Source: Haematobacter missouriensis | GTDB lineage: Bacteria; Pseudomonadota; Alphaproteobacteria; Rhodobacterales; Rhodobacteraceae | Reading direction: 5' to 3' | DNA length: 58,304 nt | NCBI RefSeq assembly: GCF_000740775.1 | Contig: NZ_JFGS01000027.1 | Location: 1 to 58,304, forward strand | Part shown: piece by piece, positions 33,193 through 42,767 of the stretch | Position numbering within the stretch: the first letter of the stretch is position 1 | How the letters are laid out: each line of letters opens with the position of its first letter | The notes under the pieces: model-generated | What the model saw: only the letters and a program-made list of their open reading frames with translations | Database searches by the model: none | What the model was told of the DNA's origin: nothing | Made by a program: the position numbers and the translations under genes

Positions 33193-34023
33193 ATGAGACT
33201 TGCCATCCTTTGCGCCAGCTTCAATCGTGTCGCCGTGACGCTCCAAGGCCTCGAAAGCCTGCGGGAGGCGCTGGGATCTGTGCCCGACCTGGACTGGCGG
33301 ATCTATCTGCTGGACGATGCCTCCCCGGACGGCACAGCCGAAGCCGTCAGGAGCCGATTGCCTGAAGTATGCGTCATCGAGGGAACCGGAAACCTCTTCT
33401 GGAACCAGGGCATGCGCCGGGCGCATGCGGCGGCCCGGAGGGATGGCCCCTGGGATGCCTATCTGCTCTATAATGACGATTCCGTGCTGCTCCCTGAGGC
33501 GGTCGCCGATTTCTTCTCCCGATATGCCGCCTACAACAGAGAGGCTCCGACAGCCTGCGTGGGCTGTTTTCTTGACCCCGAAAGCCAAAAGCCGACCTAC
33601 AGCGGATATGCCCGGAAATCCCGCCACTTCCCGTTGACCGTCGCGCCGGTCTTTCCCGAAGGGCAGGACATCGCCTGCGACACGTTCAACGGTAACTTCG
33701 TTCTGGTCCCCGCCACCCCTTTCGAGGCGCTCGGGGGGCTAAGTCCGAGCTACAACCACACCTATGGCGATATCGACCTGGGCTATGGTCTTGGGCGAAA
33801 AGGCGTCCGCCGCATCGTGATTGCGCAGCCTGTCGGCTATGCCAGCCGAAACCCGCCTGCGGATCTTTCCACCCTTTCCAAGCGCTGGAAAAAGCATTTC
33901 GGCGGCCCGGACAGCTGGCGCCAGCATGCGGCATTCTATCGCCGGAATGCGAACTCTCCGCTCTGGCCCGCAGTCATGACGCTTGGCTTGGCGGCGCGGG
34001 TAAAACGGGCACTGATGGGCTGA
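33193..34023 (+). CDS. Glycosyltransferase family 2 (rhamnosyltransferase-like)
   Basis: 276 residues with a GT-A fold: ILCASFNRVAVTLQGLESL, YLLDDASPDGTAEAV, NLFWNQGMRRAHAAA, then YNDDSVLLPEAV with the DxD-like NDDS. The FNGNFVLVP and YGDIDLGYGLGRKG segments match family members that transfer deoxysugars such as rhamnose. It lies 50 bp after the flippase gene, same direction, so probably co-transcribed. Confidence 0.87.
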   Translation: MRLAILCASFNRVAVTLQGLESLREALGSVPDLDWRIYLLDDASPDGTAEAVRSRLPEVCVIEGTGNLFWNQGMRRAHAAARRDGPWDAYLLYNDDSVLLPEAVADFFSRYAAYNREAPTACVGCFLDPESQKPTYSGYARKSRHFPLTVAPVFPEGQDIACDTFNGNFVLVPATPFEALGGLSPSYNHTYGDIDLGYGLGRKGVRRIVIAQPVGYASRNPPADLSTLSKRWKKHFGGPDSWRQHAAFYRRNANSPLWPAVMTLGLAARVKRALMG

Positions 34024-34174
34024 CGCTCCCTCAGCAGGGTGTGGAGACCGGAAACTTGTTCAGTCCCACTGGACAGACAGTCCTCACCATGCCGTTCGGC
34101 CCATGGGCGCCAGTCTGCGACGTGGTCGGGAGAGACATGGTCGGGAGAGTCGAGCGGCTTGTCAGCCGGGCGCC

Positions 34175-35374
34175 TTACCCTGACATCAACTCCCGCACGC
34201 CTGCCGCAAAGGCCGGCACATCGCCGCGGGGGGCATAGTCGGCAGCACCCCGGCACTGGCGCTCCCAGAGGGCGCGGTCGGTGGCCAGCAGACGCATGAA
34301 GAAGGCAAAGCCCTCCGGGTTGTCCGGCTCCGCCACGAAGCCGTTCACGCCGGTGCGTACCAGACTGTCCCGTGCGCCGCAGACATCGGAGAGGATGACG
34401 GGCAGGCCCATGGCCTGGGCCTCGATCACCACATTTCCGAATTGCTCCTCCATGCTGGTCAGCACGAGAGCGAGGGTGGAGGCAAGCAGCCGGGCGATCG
34501 CATCAGTCTGGATGAAGCCGTGGAACACCACGTGATCGGCGATTCCGAGCGCCTCGGCCCGGGCACGCAGTTCCGGCTCCAGCGGACCCGATCCACAGAG
34601 GTGGAGCGGGCGGGGTGCAGGATCGGTGGCCGCATAGATCGCATAGGCTTCCAGCGCCGTGAACAGGTTCTTCTTGGGCACGAGGCGGGCGACGATGGTG
34701 AAATGCCGCGCCTCGAAGGGCACGCCGCCGGGAGCGGGAACCCCCTCCGACATCCGCCGGATCCGGTCGAGGGAGACGGTGTTGTATTCCCCGGTGATCC
34801 GGCCTTCGGGGATACCGAGGAAGCGGAAATAGTCACGTGTCCGCATGCCGGAGCCGATCGCACCCTGATAAGGCTTCAGGAACCACGACTTCAGCCACTC
34901 GCGGAACGGCTTGCGGGGCATGTCGTCGAACTTGGAGCAGCCCATCGTATAGACCCGGTCGCCGCGCAGCCGCAGCAGGCAGGCGAAGGCAAAGACCGGA
35001 GGCCAGCTGTAATGGCACAGGAACCAGGTGGCCCGCCCCTCCCGCCGCCGGAAGGCCGCCAGCGAACGCAGGAGCGCCAGCCCCGTCGGGCGGGACGTGG
35101 GGTGCAGCGTGACCTTGCGGAAGCCGTCCCCGGACTCCGGCACCCAGTCGTAGGTGTCGCTTCGCCCGTAAAGCTCGAGACCCACCACCTCCGCCTCCCC
35201 CCGGACGGCCGCCGCCACCGCATCGCACCGGTCGGCATGCATGGGGCCGAAATTCTCCCACAGGAAGACGAGCCGGGGCAGGCGGCCGGACGCCTGCGCG
35301 CCGGGTGTATCGCCGGTTTCCCTGCCGCGGATGCCCTGCGGCTCGGCATCGGAGGAAGGCTCGGGCCGGGTCAT
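34175..35374 (-). CDS. Glycosyltransferase family 4
   Basis: GT-B retaining glycosyltransferase, 399 residues. The C-terminal donor-binding half is clear: FTIVARLVPKKNLFTALEAY, LHLCGSGPLEPELRARAEALG, VVFHGFIQ and the EX7E region SMEEQFGNVVIEAQAMGLPVI. The N-terminus has a 30-residue polar extension before LPRLVFLWENFGPMH. Its start codon overlaps the fcl stop (ATGA), so it is translated in the gmd-fcl operon and might use GDP-fucose, which is inference. Confidence 0.88.
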   Translation of the reverse strand: MTRPEPSSDAEPQGIRGRETGDTPGAQASGRLPRLVFLWENFGPMHADRCDAVAAAVRGEAEVVGLELYGRSDTYDWVPESGDGFRKVTLHPTSRPTGLALLRSLAAFRRREGRATWFLCHYSWPPVFAFACLLRLRGDRVYTMGCSKFDDMPRKPFREWLKSWFLKPYQGAIGSGMRTRDYFRFLGIPEGRITGEYNTVSLDRIRRMSEGVPAPGGVPFEARHFTIVARLVPKKNLFTALEAYAIYAATDPAPRPLHLCGSGPLEPELRARAEALGIADHVVFHGFIQTDAIARLLASTLALVLTSMEEQFGNVVIEAQAMGLPVILSDVCGARDSLVRTGVNGFVAEPDNPEGFAFFMRLLATDRALWERQCRGAADYAPRGDVPAFAAGVRELMSG

Positions 35375-36330
35375 CAGGCCTCCCGCAGCTCGGCGGTATG
35401 GTCCTTGAACCAGGCGTAGGTGCCTTGCAGGCCGTCCTCCAACCCGGTCTCCGCCCGCCAGCCCATCGCGGCGAGGCGGGAGACGTCCATGAGCTTGCGC
35501 GCCGTTCCATCGGGTTTCGTCGTGTCGAAGGAGATACGCCCCTTGAAGCCGGTGACCTTCGCGATCATCGCGGCCAGTTCCGCGATGGTCACGTCCTGAC
35601 CCGTGCCTACGTTGATATGGGACAGCATCGGCTCGGTATTGGCCTCATAGACCGCGCGGGGCAGGCCGAGGACGAAGAGCGAGGCCTCCGCCATGTCGTC
35701 CACATGCAGGAACTCGCGCATGGGCGTGCCGGTGCCCCAGATCACCACCTCCTCGCGCCCCTCGCGCGCGGCCTCGTGGAAGCGGCGGATCAAGGCGGGC
35801 ATGACGTGGCTGTTCTCGGGGTGGAAATTGTCGCCCGGGCCATAGAGGTTCGTGGGCATCACGGAGCGGTAGTCGGTGCCGTATTGCCGGTTGTAGCTCT
35901 CGCAGAGCTTGATGCCGGCGATCTTGGCCACGGCATAGGGCTCGTTCGTGGGTTCCAGCACGCCGGTCAGCAGCGCATCCTCCGCCATCGGCTGGGCGAC
36001 CGCGCGGGGGTAGATGCAGGAGGAGCCGAGGAACAGCAGGTGCTGCACGCCCGCCCTGTGGGCCTGATGGATGACATTCGCCTCCATCATCAGGTTTTCG
36101 TAGATGAACTCGGCCGGATAGGTGTTGTTGGCATGGATGCCGCCCACCTTGGCCGCAGCGAGGATCACCGCATCGGGCTTTTCCCGGCCCATGAAATCGC
36201 GCACCGCGGCCTGATCGGTCAGGTCCAGTTCGGCATGGGTACGGGTGACGACATCCGCCCCCTGGGCCTGCAGGCGGCGCAGGATCGCGCCCCCCACCAT
36301 GCCGCGATGTCCGGCGACGTAGTATTTCAT
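35374..36330 (-). CDS. fcl: GDP-L-fucose synthase
   Basis: NADPH-dependent epimerase/reductase that converts GDP-4-keto-6-deoxymannose to GDP-L-fucose. The 318 residues begin [16 protein letters not shown] (Rossmann motif GHRGMVG) and contain [14 protein letters not shown], the catalytic YAVAKIAG and [13 protein letters not shown]. The upstream open frame is discarded: ATG 36330 has GGGGCGGAAG before it and gives the family length. It follows gmd by 11 bases, the usual operon order. Confidence 0.96.
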   Translation of the reverse strand: MKYYVAGHRGMVGGAILRRLQAQGADVVTRTHAELDLTDQAAVRDFMGREKPDAVILAAAKVGGIHANNTYPAEFIYENLMMEANVIHQAHRAGVQHLLFLGSSCIYPRAVAQPMAEDALLTGVLEPTNEPYAVAKIAGIKLCESYNRQYGTDYRSVMPTNLYGPGDNFHPENSHVMPALIRRFHEAAREGREEVVIWGTGTPMREFLHVDDMAEASLFVLGLPRAVYEANTEPMLSHINVGTGQDVTIAELAAMIAKVTGFKGRISFDTTKPDGTARKLMDVSRLAAMGWRAETGLEDGLQGTYAWFKDHTAELREA

Positions 36331-36341
36331 CTTCCGCCCCC

Positions 36342-37460
36342 TTACGCTTCGACCGAGACCGGCGCGTGGAAGCCATGCTCCCGCAGGAGCCGGTGGCGGC
36401 GGGCGGATTGCAGATCCTCGGCCACCATCTCGGCGCACATCTCCTGCGCGGTGATCTCCGGCACCCAGCCGAGCTTCTCCTTCGCCTTGGTGGGATCGCC
36501 GAGCAGCGTCTCCACCTCCGCCGGGCGGAAGTAGCGCGGGTCGATGCGTATGATGACCTGACCGGGCTTCACGAAGGGCGCCTTGTCCCCCGTGACGGCG
36601 GTGACGGTCGCCACCTCATCGACGCCCTCGCCGGTGAACTCCAGCGTCAGCCCCAGTTCCGCCGCCGACCAGCGGATGAATTCGCGCACCGAATACTGCT
36701 TGCCGGTGGCTATGACGAAATCCTCCGCCGTGTCCTGCTGGAGCATCATCCACTGCATCCGCACGTAGTCCTTCGCATGGCCCCAGTCCCGCAGGCTGTC
36801 GATATTGCCCATGTAAAGGCACTGCTCCAGTCCCTGGGCGATATTGGCCAGCCCCCGCGTGATCTTTCGCGTCACGAAGGTCTCGCCGCGGCGGGGGCTC
36901 TCATGGTTGAAGAGGATCCCGTTGCAGGCATAGATCCCGTAGGCCTCGCGGTAGTTCACCGCGATCCAGTAGGCATACATCTTGGCCACCGCGTAAGGAG
37001 ACCGCGGATGGAAGGGGGTCGTCTCCTTCTGCGGGATCTCCTGCACCAGCCCGTAAAGCTCGGAGGTGGAGGCCTGGTAGAAGCGCGTCTTTTTCTCCAG
37101 CCCGAGAAAGCGGATCGCCTCCAGGAGCCTGAGCGTGCCGATCGCATCGACATCGGCGGTGTATTCGGGGGCCTCGAAGCTCACCGCGACATGGGACTGC
37201 GCGCCGAGGTTGTACACCTCGTCCGGCTCCACCTCGCGCAGGATGCGCGTCAGGTTCGACGTGTCGGTGAGATCGCCGTAATGCAGCTTCAGCCGCGGGT
37301 CCGGATTGTGCGGATCTTCATAGATGTGGTCGATCCGCTGGGTGTTGAACAGCGAGGCGCGCCGCTTGATCCCGTGGACCTCATAGCCCTTGGCGAGCAG
37401 GAATTCCGCCAGATAGGAGCCGTCCTGGCCGGTGATACCTGTGATAAGGGCCTTCTTCAT
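36342..37460 (-). CDS. gmd: GDP-mannose 4,6-dehydratase
   Basis: First step from GDP-mannose to GDP-L-fucose (or GDP-rhamnose). The 372 residues show the NADP motif [12 protein letters not shown], the family segment [20 protein letters not shown], the catalytic [10 protein letters not shown] and [18 protein letters not shown] 37460 has GGAG at proper distance and matches the normal start MKKALITG. It is first gene of gmd-fcl-GT4. Confidence 0.97.
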   Translation of the reverse strand: MKKALITGITGQDGSYLAEFLLAKGYEVHGIKRRASLFNTQRIDHIYEDPHNPDPRLKLHYGDLTDTSNLTRILREVEPDEVYNLGAQSHVAVSFEAPEYTADVDAIGTLRLLEAIRFLGLEKKTRFYQASTSELYGLVQEIPQKETTPFHPRSPYAVAKMYAYWIAVNYREAYGIYACNGILFNHESPRRGETFVTRKITRGLANIAQGLEQCLYMGNIDSLRDWGHAKDYVRMQWMMLQQDTAEDFVIATGKQYSVREFIRWSAAELGLTLEFTGEGVDEVATVTAVTGDKAPFVKPGQVIIRIDPRYFRPAEVETLLGDPTKAKEKLGWVPEITAQEMCAEMVAEDLQSARRHRLLREHGFHAPVSVEA

Positions 37461-37605
37461 CGGGGTCTCCTGGCTGAAAGCGGGCGGGGATGTCTGGAAG
37501 CCTGCAGAACGCAGGCGGTTATCGTGGAAATCCGCAGGGCGCCGCGGACAAGAGCGGGAATACCCGCGGGACGCAGGCAGGTGAAGAGCCGCCCATCCTG
37601 CGGGG

Positions 37606-37635
37606 GGCCGGGGTCGTGCGGGCCGGGGTCGTGCG
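37606..37635. repeat. 15-bp tandem duplication
   Basis: GGCCGGGGTCGTGCG occurs twice in direct succession in the gap upstream of gmd, followed by a partial third unit (GGGGCGGGGTGCTGCG). Likely slippage; it could change spacing of upstream control sites. Confidence 0.85.
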
Positions 37636-37724
37636 GGGCGGGGTGCTGCGAGCGCGCGCGCTGCGGGCCTGCTCCACGGGAATGGCGAATGCCGCAAGGG
37701 CGATTGTCCGGGCGACAGGTCATG

Positions 37725-38474
37725 TCAGTGCCGGACCAGTTCCAGAAGCTTGCGGGGATATTTCGACAGGATGCGCGGATAGCTGGTGGCAATGCCGTTC
37801 TCCCGGCAGGCGCGGCGCACTTCCTGCGTGCCGAGGATCTTGCTCTTCAGCCCCGAGGTGCTGGCGCCGCCCGCCTCCATCCTGACCCAGACCTCCGGGA
37901 CGTGACGCCAGCGGAGGCGGCCATCCCGGAACACGCGGGCCACGAATTCGAAATCCCCCGCGATGCGGTAGTCCGTCCGGTAAAGACCATGGGCCTCGAA
38001 CACACGGCGATGCAGGAACAGCGCGGTATGGGCGGGCATCGCCCCCGCCGGGATCCGCTCGGGCCGGAAGTGGGAGCTGTCGTAGCGCCGGATCACCCGG
38101 TCCGGCTGACCGGGCGGATGAAAGGTCACATCGGCAAAGACCGCATCGAGATCCTCGGCCGCGAAAGCCTCCGCCACGCGGGAAAGGACATGCGGATGGG
38201 CGAACCGGTCATTGGAGTGCAGAATGCCGATCACCTCTCCCCCGGCCCGGACGATGCCCTTGTTGATCGCGTCGTAGATGCCACGGTCCGGCCCGGAGGC
38301 AAGACTGACGAGCGGGCTGCCGAACCCCTGCACCACGGCACAGGTCTCGTCCTTCGATGCGCCGTCAACGACGACGAGTTCCCGCTCGGGATGGTCCTGA
38401 AGGAGAAAACTCTCAACTGCCCGCGCGACCGTCGCCCCGGAATTGTAGCAGGCCATGACGGCGGAAATCTTCAT
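37725..38474 (-). CDS. Glycosyltransferase family 2
   Basis: 249 residues, one GT-A domain: ISAVMACYNSGATVARAVESF, LVVVDGASKDETC, the acceptor-proximal SGPDRGIYDAINKGI and DYRIAGDFEFVARVF near residue 175. These segments are typical of WcaE/WcaA-like transferases of exopolysaccharide loci. Read toward gmd with 264 bases between them; there are no membrane helices. The specific sugar is not predictable. Confidence 0.88.
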   Translation of the reverse strand: MKISAVMACYNSGATVARAVESFLLQDHPERELVVVDGASKDETCAVVQGFGSPLVSLASGPDRGIYDAINKGIVRAGGEVIGILHSNDRFAHPHVLSRVAEAFAAEDLDAVFADVTFHPPGQPDRVIRRYDSSHFRPERIPAGAMPAHTALFLHRRVFEAHGLYRTDYRIAGDFEFVARVFRDGRLRWRHVPEVWVRMEAGGASTSGLKSKILGTQEVRRACRENGIATSYPRILSKYPRKLLELVRH

Positions 38475-39008
38475 GCGGTGGCTCGGGTATCCTGGGCCTT
38501 CGATTGGTTCTGCGGCCTAGCACGGGTCGGACCGCATGGAAAGGGAAGGGGTGCGGAAGACCGGCGGATTGCCGCGCCCATTGGCCAATCTGCCAAGGCT
38601 CGTATGGATGCCCCGGGGCAACAGCCGCGATCCACATTCCTGCGGAGGATGGAGGATTAAACCCATATCGAGCAGCGACATGAGTCCGCCCACGATGGAA
38701 CAGAACAATCCCCAGGCCATCCTGCCCCGGAGAACCTGCCGCCCCCACCCGCGAGACGTGCAGGGCCGGTCGGCCTCGCGCCGGATCACATCCTTGGGTA
38801 TATCCTTGGAACGACCCGGGAGGAGAGCGGCAGATTGCCCGCCGGTCCGGGGAGTCCCTGCACCCCGGCAGGTTCGGTGACCGGCTTCATCCCTGCCGCT
38901 CCAACCGTCACAAGGGCGTGACCGCCCACCTGTCTCGACCTCGGGAGAGGGGCTGCTATAGTGCGGCAACCGGCGGCAGTCGCCCTGGATACCACGCATG
39001 GGGAAGCG
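38475..39008. other. Divergent intergenic region (534 bases)
   Basis: Separates the leftward GT2 gene from the rightward EpsG-like gene. It has a doubled ATCCTTGG around 38790-38813 and a promoter-like pair at 38935-38962. No gene or stable hairpin was identified. Confidence 0.45.
38935..38962 (+). promoter_or_regulatory. Candidate promoter for the EpsG-like gene
   Basis: A TCGACC hexamer (38935-38940) and TATAGT (38957-38962) with 16-bp spacing lie about 50 bases before the start codon. The -10 is good and the -35 is weak. Confidence 0.35.
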
Positions 39009-40013
39009 ATGACGAGCCGCGCCATTGATGCCAGTCCGGTCTCGCAGCCCTTTCGGGAAGGGTTTCGCGGGGCCGATCTGATCATCGGACTGCTCGTGTT
39101 CCTTGTGGTTTTTGTCATCTCCCTCTCACTTCTCGGTGCTTATACTAGGGGGGATCAGCTCAACTACCGCGCCTTCTACGATGGGGTGCGGGGGGTGCGG
39201 GCGAGTTCGGTGCCCGTCGTTCAGGCGATAACCACCGGCTCTGCGGAACCGCTCTATGGCTACCTGATGTGGCTGGCCTCCAGCGCGGGGTTCGACAAGG
39301 ATGTCGTCGTCGCCCTGATGAACGGGGTGCTGGGGCTGGTTCTGCACCTGTTCCTGCGCCGCCACAGGGCAGGAGTACTGCCGACCTTGCTCATCTTCAC
39401 CAATTTCTACCTGCTCACGTTGTTCACCTCACTCGAACGCCTGAAGCTCGCCTATATCTTTCTGACACTCGCCATGCTGCTAACAGGCTGGAAACGCGCG
39501 CTGATCCTGTTCATCTCCATGATGGCGCATTTCCAGTCCTTCCTGCTGATTGCCGCCGCCATCGGCCAGCGGGCCGGGTCGGCGGATTTCCTGCGCCGCT
39601 ATGTCACCCCCGCGCAGTTTTTGCTGATCCTCATGGGCATTCCGGTTGCCATCGCAGGGTTTCTTCTTTTCGTGCTGCGCTTTCTGCCCGCCATTCAGGG
39701 CAAGATGGCCGCATATCAGGGGGGTGGCGTCGCCGAGCTGGCCAGCATGGGGCTGCTCGTCATCGTGGGACTGGTCGTGCTGCGCAAGAAGCAGGCTTTC
39801 CTTGTCGGGCTGCTCCCCATCGCGATGGCGGCGGCGGTCTTCGGGGCCTCCCGCATCAACGTCATGGCGGTCACCTTCCTGCTCTACCTGACCGTGACGG
39901 AGCGCCGGGTGAGCCATCCGCTGGTGCTGGCGCTGCTCATCTATTTCAGCCTGAAGAGCATTCCCTTCGTCGAGAACATCTATACTTGGGGCGACGGCTA
40001 CTACATCCCGTAA
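39009..40013 (+). CDS. EpsG/Wzy-like polysaccharide polymerase
   Basis: Inner-membrane protein, 334 residues with nine or ten hydrophobic segments, resembling EpsG-family proteins that polymerise repeat units. Marks are the N-terminal helix after an amphipathic start, TRGDQLNYRAFYDGVR, SAEPLYGYLMWLASSAGFDK and the loop after LLTLFTSLERLKLAYIFLTL. ATG 39009 follows GGGGAAGCG; an upstream GTG (38961) is less likely. It is the only polymerase candidate in the window and would pair with the flippase at 31856. Confidence 0.75.
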   Translation: MTSRAIDASPVSQPFREGFRGADLIIGLLVFLVVFVISLSLLGAYTRGDQLNYRAFYDGVRGVRASSVPVVQAITTGSAEPLYGYLMWLASSAGFDKDVVVALMNGVLGLVLHLFLRRHRAGVLPTLLIFTNFYLLTLFTSLERLKLAYIFLTLAMLLTGWKRALILFISMMAHFQSFLLIAAAIGQRAGSADFLRRYVTPAQFLLILMGIPVAIAGFLLFVLRFLPAIQGKMAAYQGGGVAELASMGLLVIVGLVVLRKKQAFLVGLLPIAMAAAVFGASRINVMAVTFLLYLTVTERRVSHPLVLALLIYFSLKSIPFVENIYTWGDGYYIP

Positions 40014-40038
40014 CCCCTGTTGCCTGCCCGGACCTGAC

Positions 40039-41214
40039 ATGACCCTTCGCCTTCTGATCAATGCCTCCAACCTCCGCGTGGGCGGGGTAGTACAGGTCGG
40101 CATCTCCGCCATCGACGAGATCTCCCGCCTCGGCCCGGAGGGGATGGAGATCAGCGTGCTGGCCTGCGAGGGGGTGGACCGCAACCTCTCCCAGATCGGG
40201 TGCGACACGGGGGCTTTCGCGCGCTACCGGGTGCGCTCGGTTCCGGGCCTCTCGCCCTTCGACCCTGTTCTGGACGAGGAAATCGCGAGGGCCGATGCGG
40301 TCTTCACCATTTTCGGCCCGCTCTATGCCCGCCGTCGCCCGAAAGTGAGCGTGATGGGCTTTGCCCAGCCATGGATCATCTACCCGAAGAACGACATCTA
40401 TCGCGGCCTTTCCCCGATCGCCAAGGCGAAGTCACGGCTGAAATACGGGGTGCAGGCGGCGATCCTGCGGCGCAATGCCGACCATGCCATCGTTGAGGCG
40501 GGACATGTGAAGGAAGGACTTGTCGCGCGCGGGCTGTTTCGTACAGGGCAGGTGAGCGTGGTGTCGAACTGCGTGAGCGACATCTTCCGCCAGCCGGAAC
40601 TGTGGCGGCCGGTGGCACTGCCCGTGGCGCTGCGGGAGCGGAAAGGGTGGCGGATCGGCTTTCTGGGCCGGGATTACCCGCACAAGAACCTTTCGATCCT
40701 GCCGGACGTGGCGCGCGTCCTTCGCGAACGGCATGGGATCGTGGTGGACTTCCTCGTCACCCTGACGGAGGCCGAATGGCAGGCGCGCAGCCCGGAGTTC
40801 CGCAGCGCCGTGACCAATGTCGGGCCGCTCGACCTTGCCCAGTGCCCCTCCTTCTACGCGGGACTGGACGCCGCGATCTTTCCGAGCCTGCTCGAATGCT
40901 TCTCCGTCATGCCGCTGGAGGCGATGGCCATGGGACTGCGGGTATTCGCTTCCGACCGGCCCTTCGTCCGGGACATCTGCGGTCCATTCGCGCGCTACTT
41001 CGACCCGCATGCGCCGGAGGAGGCGGCGGCCTGCATCGCCGAAGGGCTGGCCACCCCCCCGTCGGAGGAGGAACGGGAGATGATCCGCGCGCAGGGTTTT
41101 GCGGGCATGAGCCCCAGAGAACGCGCGGAAAGCTACCTGGAGATCATCCGCCGGGTCGTGGTGGAAAAGAACGGGCCTGTCCGGCCCGGGGCACGCATCC
41201 CACTCAGGGGATGA
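40039..41214 (+). CDS. Glycosyltransferase family 4
   Basis: GT-B enzyme of 391 residues. The acceptor half starts LLINASNLRVGGVVQVG. The donor half contains IGFLGRDYPHKNLSILPDVA, a nucleotide-sugar segment and the EX7E-type FPSLLECFSVMPLEAMAMGL. It follows the polymerase gene by 25 bases on the same strand, probably co-transcribed. The C-terminal tail (GPVRPGARIPLRG) is disordered. The sugar specificity is unknown. Confidence 0.86.
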   Translation: MTLRLLINASNLRVGGVVQVGISAIDEISRLGPEGMEISVLACEGVDRNLSQIGCDTGAFARYRVRSVPGLSPFDPVLDEEIARADAVFTIFGPLYARRRPKVSVMGFAQPWIIYPKNDIYRGLSPIAKAKSRLKYGVQAAILRRNADHAIVEAGHVKEGLVARGLFRTGQVSVVSNCVSDIFRQPELWRPVALPVALRERKGWRIGFLGRDYPHKNLSILPDVARVLRERHGIVVDFLVTLTEAEWQARSPEFRSAVTNVGPLDLAQCPSFYAGLDAAIFPSLLECFSVMPLEAMAMGLRVFASDRPFVRDICGPFARYFDPHAPEEAAACIAEGLATPPSEEEREMIRAQGFAGMSPRERAESYLEIIRRVVVEKNGPVRPGARIPLRG

Positions 41215-41230
41215 TCCGAAGCCCGCGCGC

Positions 41231-42352
41231 CTATTCGGCGGGATGGGCTGCGGGATGCGGACGGATGCTCCGCCGGGAAGGGCCATTGCCGCCCCGGCCG
41301 CGCAGCAGCGCCACGCGGCGGTAGAGCAGCAGGTAGCAGCAGGTCACCACGAGCAGCGCCCCCCAGATGGCGAGCGAGCTTTTCGCGCAGAAAACCGCCA
41401 GCACCGTGGAGAGCAGCGGGAAGGCCCAGAGGATGGTGCTCGCCACGGGATTGCGCAGCTGAGGCTTGCCCAGCCCCCGTGCGATACGGCGGGCGAGGCT
41501 GCGATAGACGAGGCTGTGCAGATGCAGACGGTCCGGCTGGCCGGGGTGGCTGCCGGTGCGCACGGTGCGGCGGTGGATCGACACGAAGGTTTCGATCATC
41601 GGATAGGCCAGCAGCAGGATGCCGATGATCGGCGAGATCTCCGGGTTGCGGGCAGGGAGCGCCACGGCCAGAACCGCCAGCAGGTAGCCCGTTCCATAGG
41701 CCCCCGCATCGCCGAAGAAGATCAGCCCGAGCGGATAGTTCAGCAGGAAGAACCCGGCGATGGCACCGATGGCGACAAGGCAGACGCCCATGATCGCCGT
41801 ATCTCCCGTCTGCCATGCAATGAGTCCGAAGCCTGCCAGAATGATGATCGCCGTTCCCGAAGCCAGCCCGTTCACCCCGTCGATGATGTTCAGCGCATTG
41901 GCGATGCCACCGATGGCGAAGGCGGTGAAGAGCACCGCAACCGGGCCGATTGCCAGCAGCATGTCCACGCCCGGCAGGTCCACCCCCCGGATCGCATATC
42001 CCGAGAGGAGGCAGAAGATCAGCCCCGAGAGGATCGTCGCCAGCAGGCGGGTGCGCACCCCCACCCGTTTGGTCACGTCCTCGATCAGCCCGGAGGCGAA
42101 GGCGGGGATCGCGGCAAGGCAGATCATCCACCACAGCTCCCGTCCGCCATCCGGCAGAGCGAAACCGCCCGCCAGCGCACCAACCATGAGCGCCAGCCCG
42201 CCCACCCGCGGGGTCGGCACGGCATGGAGCTTCTGCACGCCCACCTGACTGTCGAGCGTCAGATGCCCATGCAGATGGCGCGTCAGGACGAGAACGGTGG
42301 CGAACAGGCAACTTGCCAGTATCGCGAAGGCGAATGCGTTGACGAAGATCAT
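41231..42352 (-). CDS. WecA/MraY-type polyprenyl-phosphate sugar-1-phosphate transferase
   Basis: Inner-membrane enzyme that starts a lipid-linked glycan by transferring HexNAc-1-P to undecaprenyl phosphate. The 373 residues have about ten membrane helices and the family motifs KLHAVPTPRVGG, NALNIIDGVNGLASG (catalytic aspartate), FFGDAGAYGTGY and LHLHSLVYR (HxH-like loop). ATG 42352 has AAGG upstream. It is convergent with the GT4 gene by 16 bases. Together with the transferase at the right edge, the locus carries two different initiating enzymes. Confidence 0.88.
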   Translation of the reverse strand: MIFVNAFAFAILASCLFATVLVLTRHLHGHLTLDSQVGVQKLHAVPTPRVGGLALMVGALAGGFALPDGGRELWWMICLAAIPAFASGLIEDVTKRVGVRTRLLATILSGLIFCLLSGYAIRGVDLPGVDMLLAIGPVAVLFTAFAIGGIANALNIIDGVNGLASGTAIIILAGFGLIAWQTGDTAIMGVCLVAIGAIAGFFLLNYPLGLIFFGDAGAYGTGYLLAVLAVALPARNPEISPIIGILLLAYPMIETFVSIHRRTVRTGSHPGQPDRLHLHSLVYRSLARRIARGLGKPQLRNPVASTILWAFPLLSTVLAVFCAKSSLAIWGALLVVTCCYLLLYRRVALLRGRGGNGPSRRSIRPHPAAHPAE

Positions 42353-42767
42353 GCCGGAACCTTGAGGTGGGCGGGTATTGTCCCGCCACATTGGAAATAC
42401 TGCCCGCGGTACCGGGCCGCGACAGCCCGGAAAGAATGCCTCCGAAGAGGCTGGATCATACAGGGCGGCCCAATCTCTGACAGGCCCCCTGAGGGAAGAG
42501 GGGGGATGACCGCCGTCTTCATCCGTCTCCGGCTCACCCCTCCGAGCCGGTCAGCCGGGGGCATTCATTGAGGCTCTGCCGGAGTGAAGTCCCATTGATT
42601 GTCCTGCACGGCTCATGAACTACGCCCATCATTATCGCTCACGATTGGCAAACGGCAACGGTCGCAGGGCCATGTTTATCGTTTTGCGGTCCGGGCACAT
42701 CAACCCATGTTGCTCCGCTGCCATCATCGGCGAACTTCTGCCTTTGCTTTCGGGGTGAAAGAGCAGC
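42353..42767. other. Intergenic region between the WecA-like gene and wzc
   Basis: 415 bases holding the upstream region of the WecA-like gene and the 3' side of wzc. The right part (42600-42760) is less GC-rich. No repeat, terminator or RNA gene could be defended. Confidence 0.4.

Noticed and set aside
36366-38660. A 764-codon open frame on the + strand, and similar long frames at 55038-57653, 42831-45056, 12383-13432 and 19424-20683 (minus)
   Set aside because: Each lies antisense to a gene with clear family motifs. In GC-rich coding DNA the opposite strand is often open. Their translations are rich in His, Arg, Gly and Asp and match no family.
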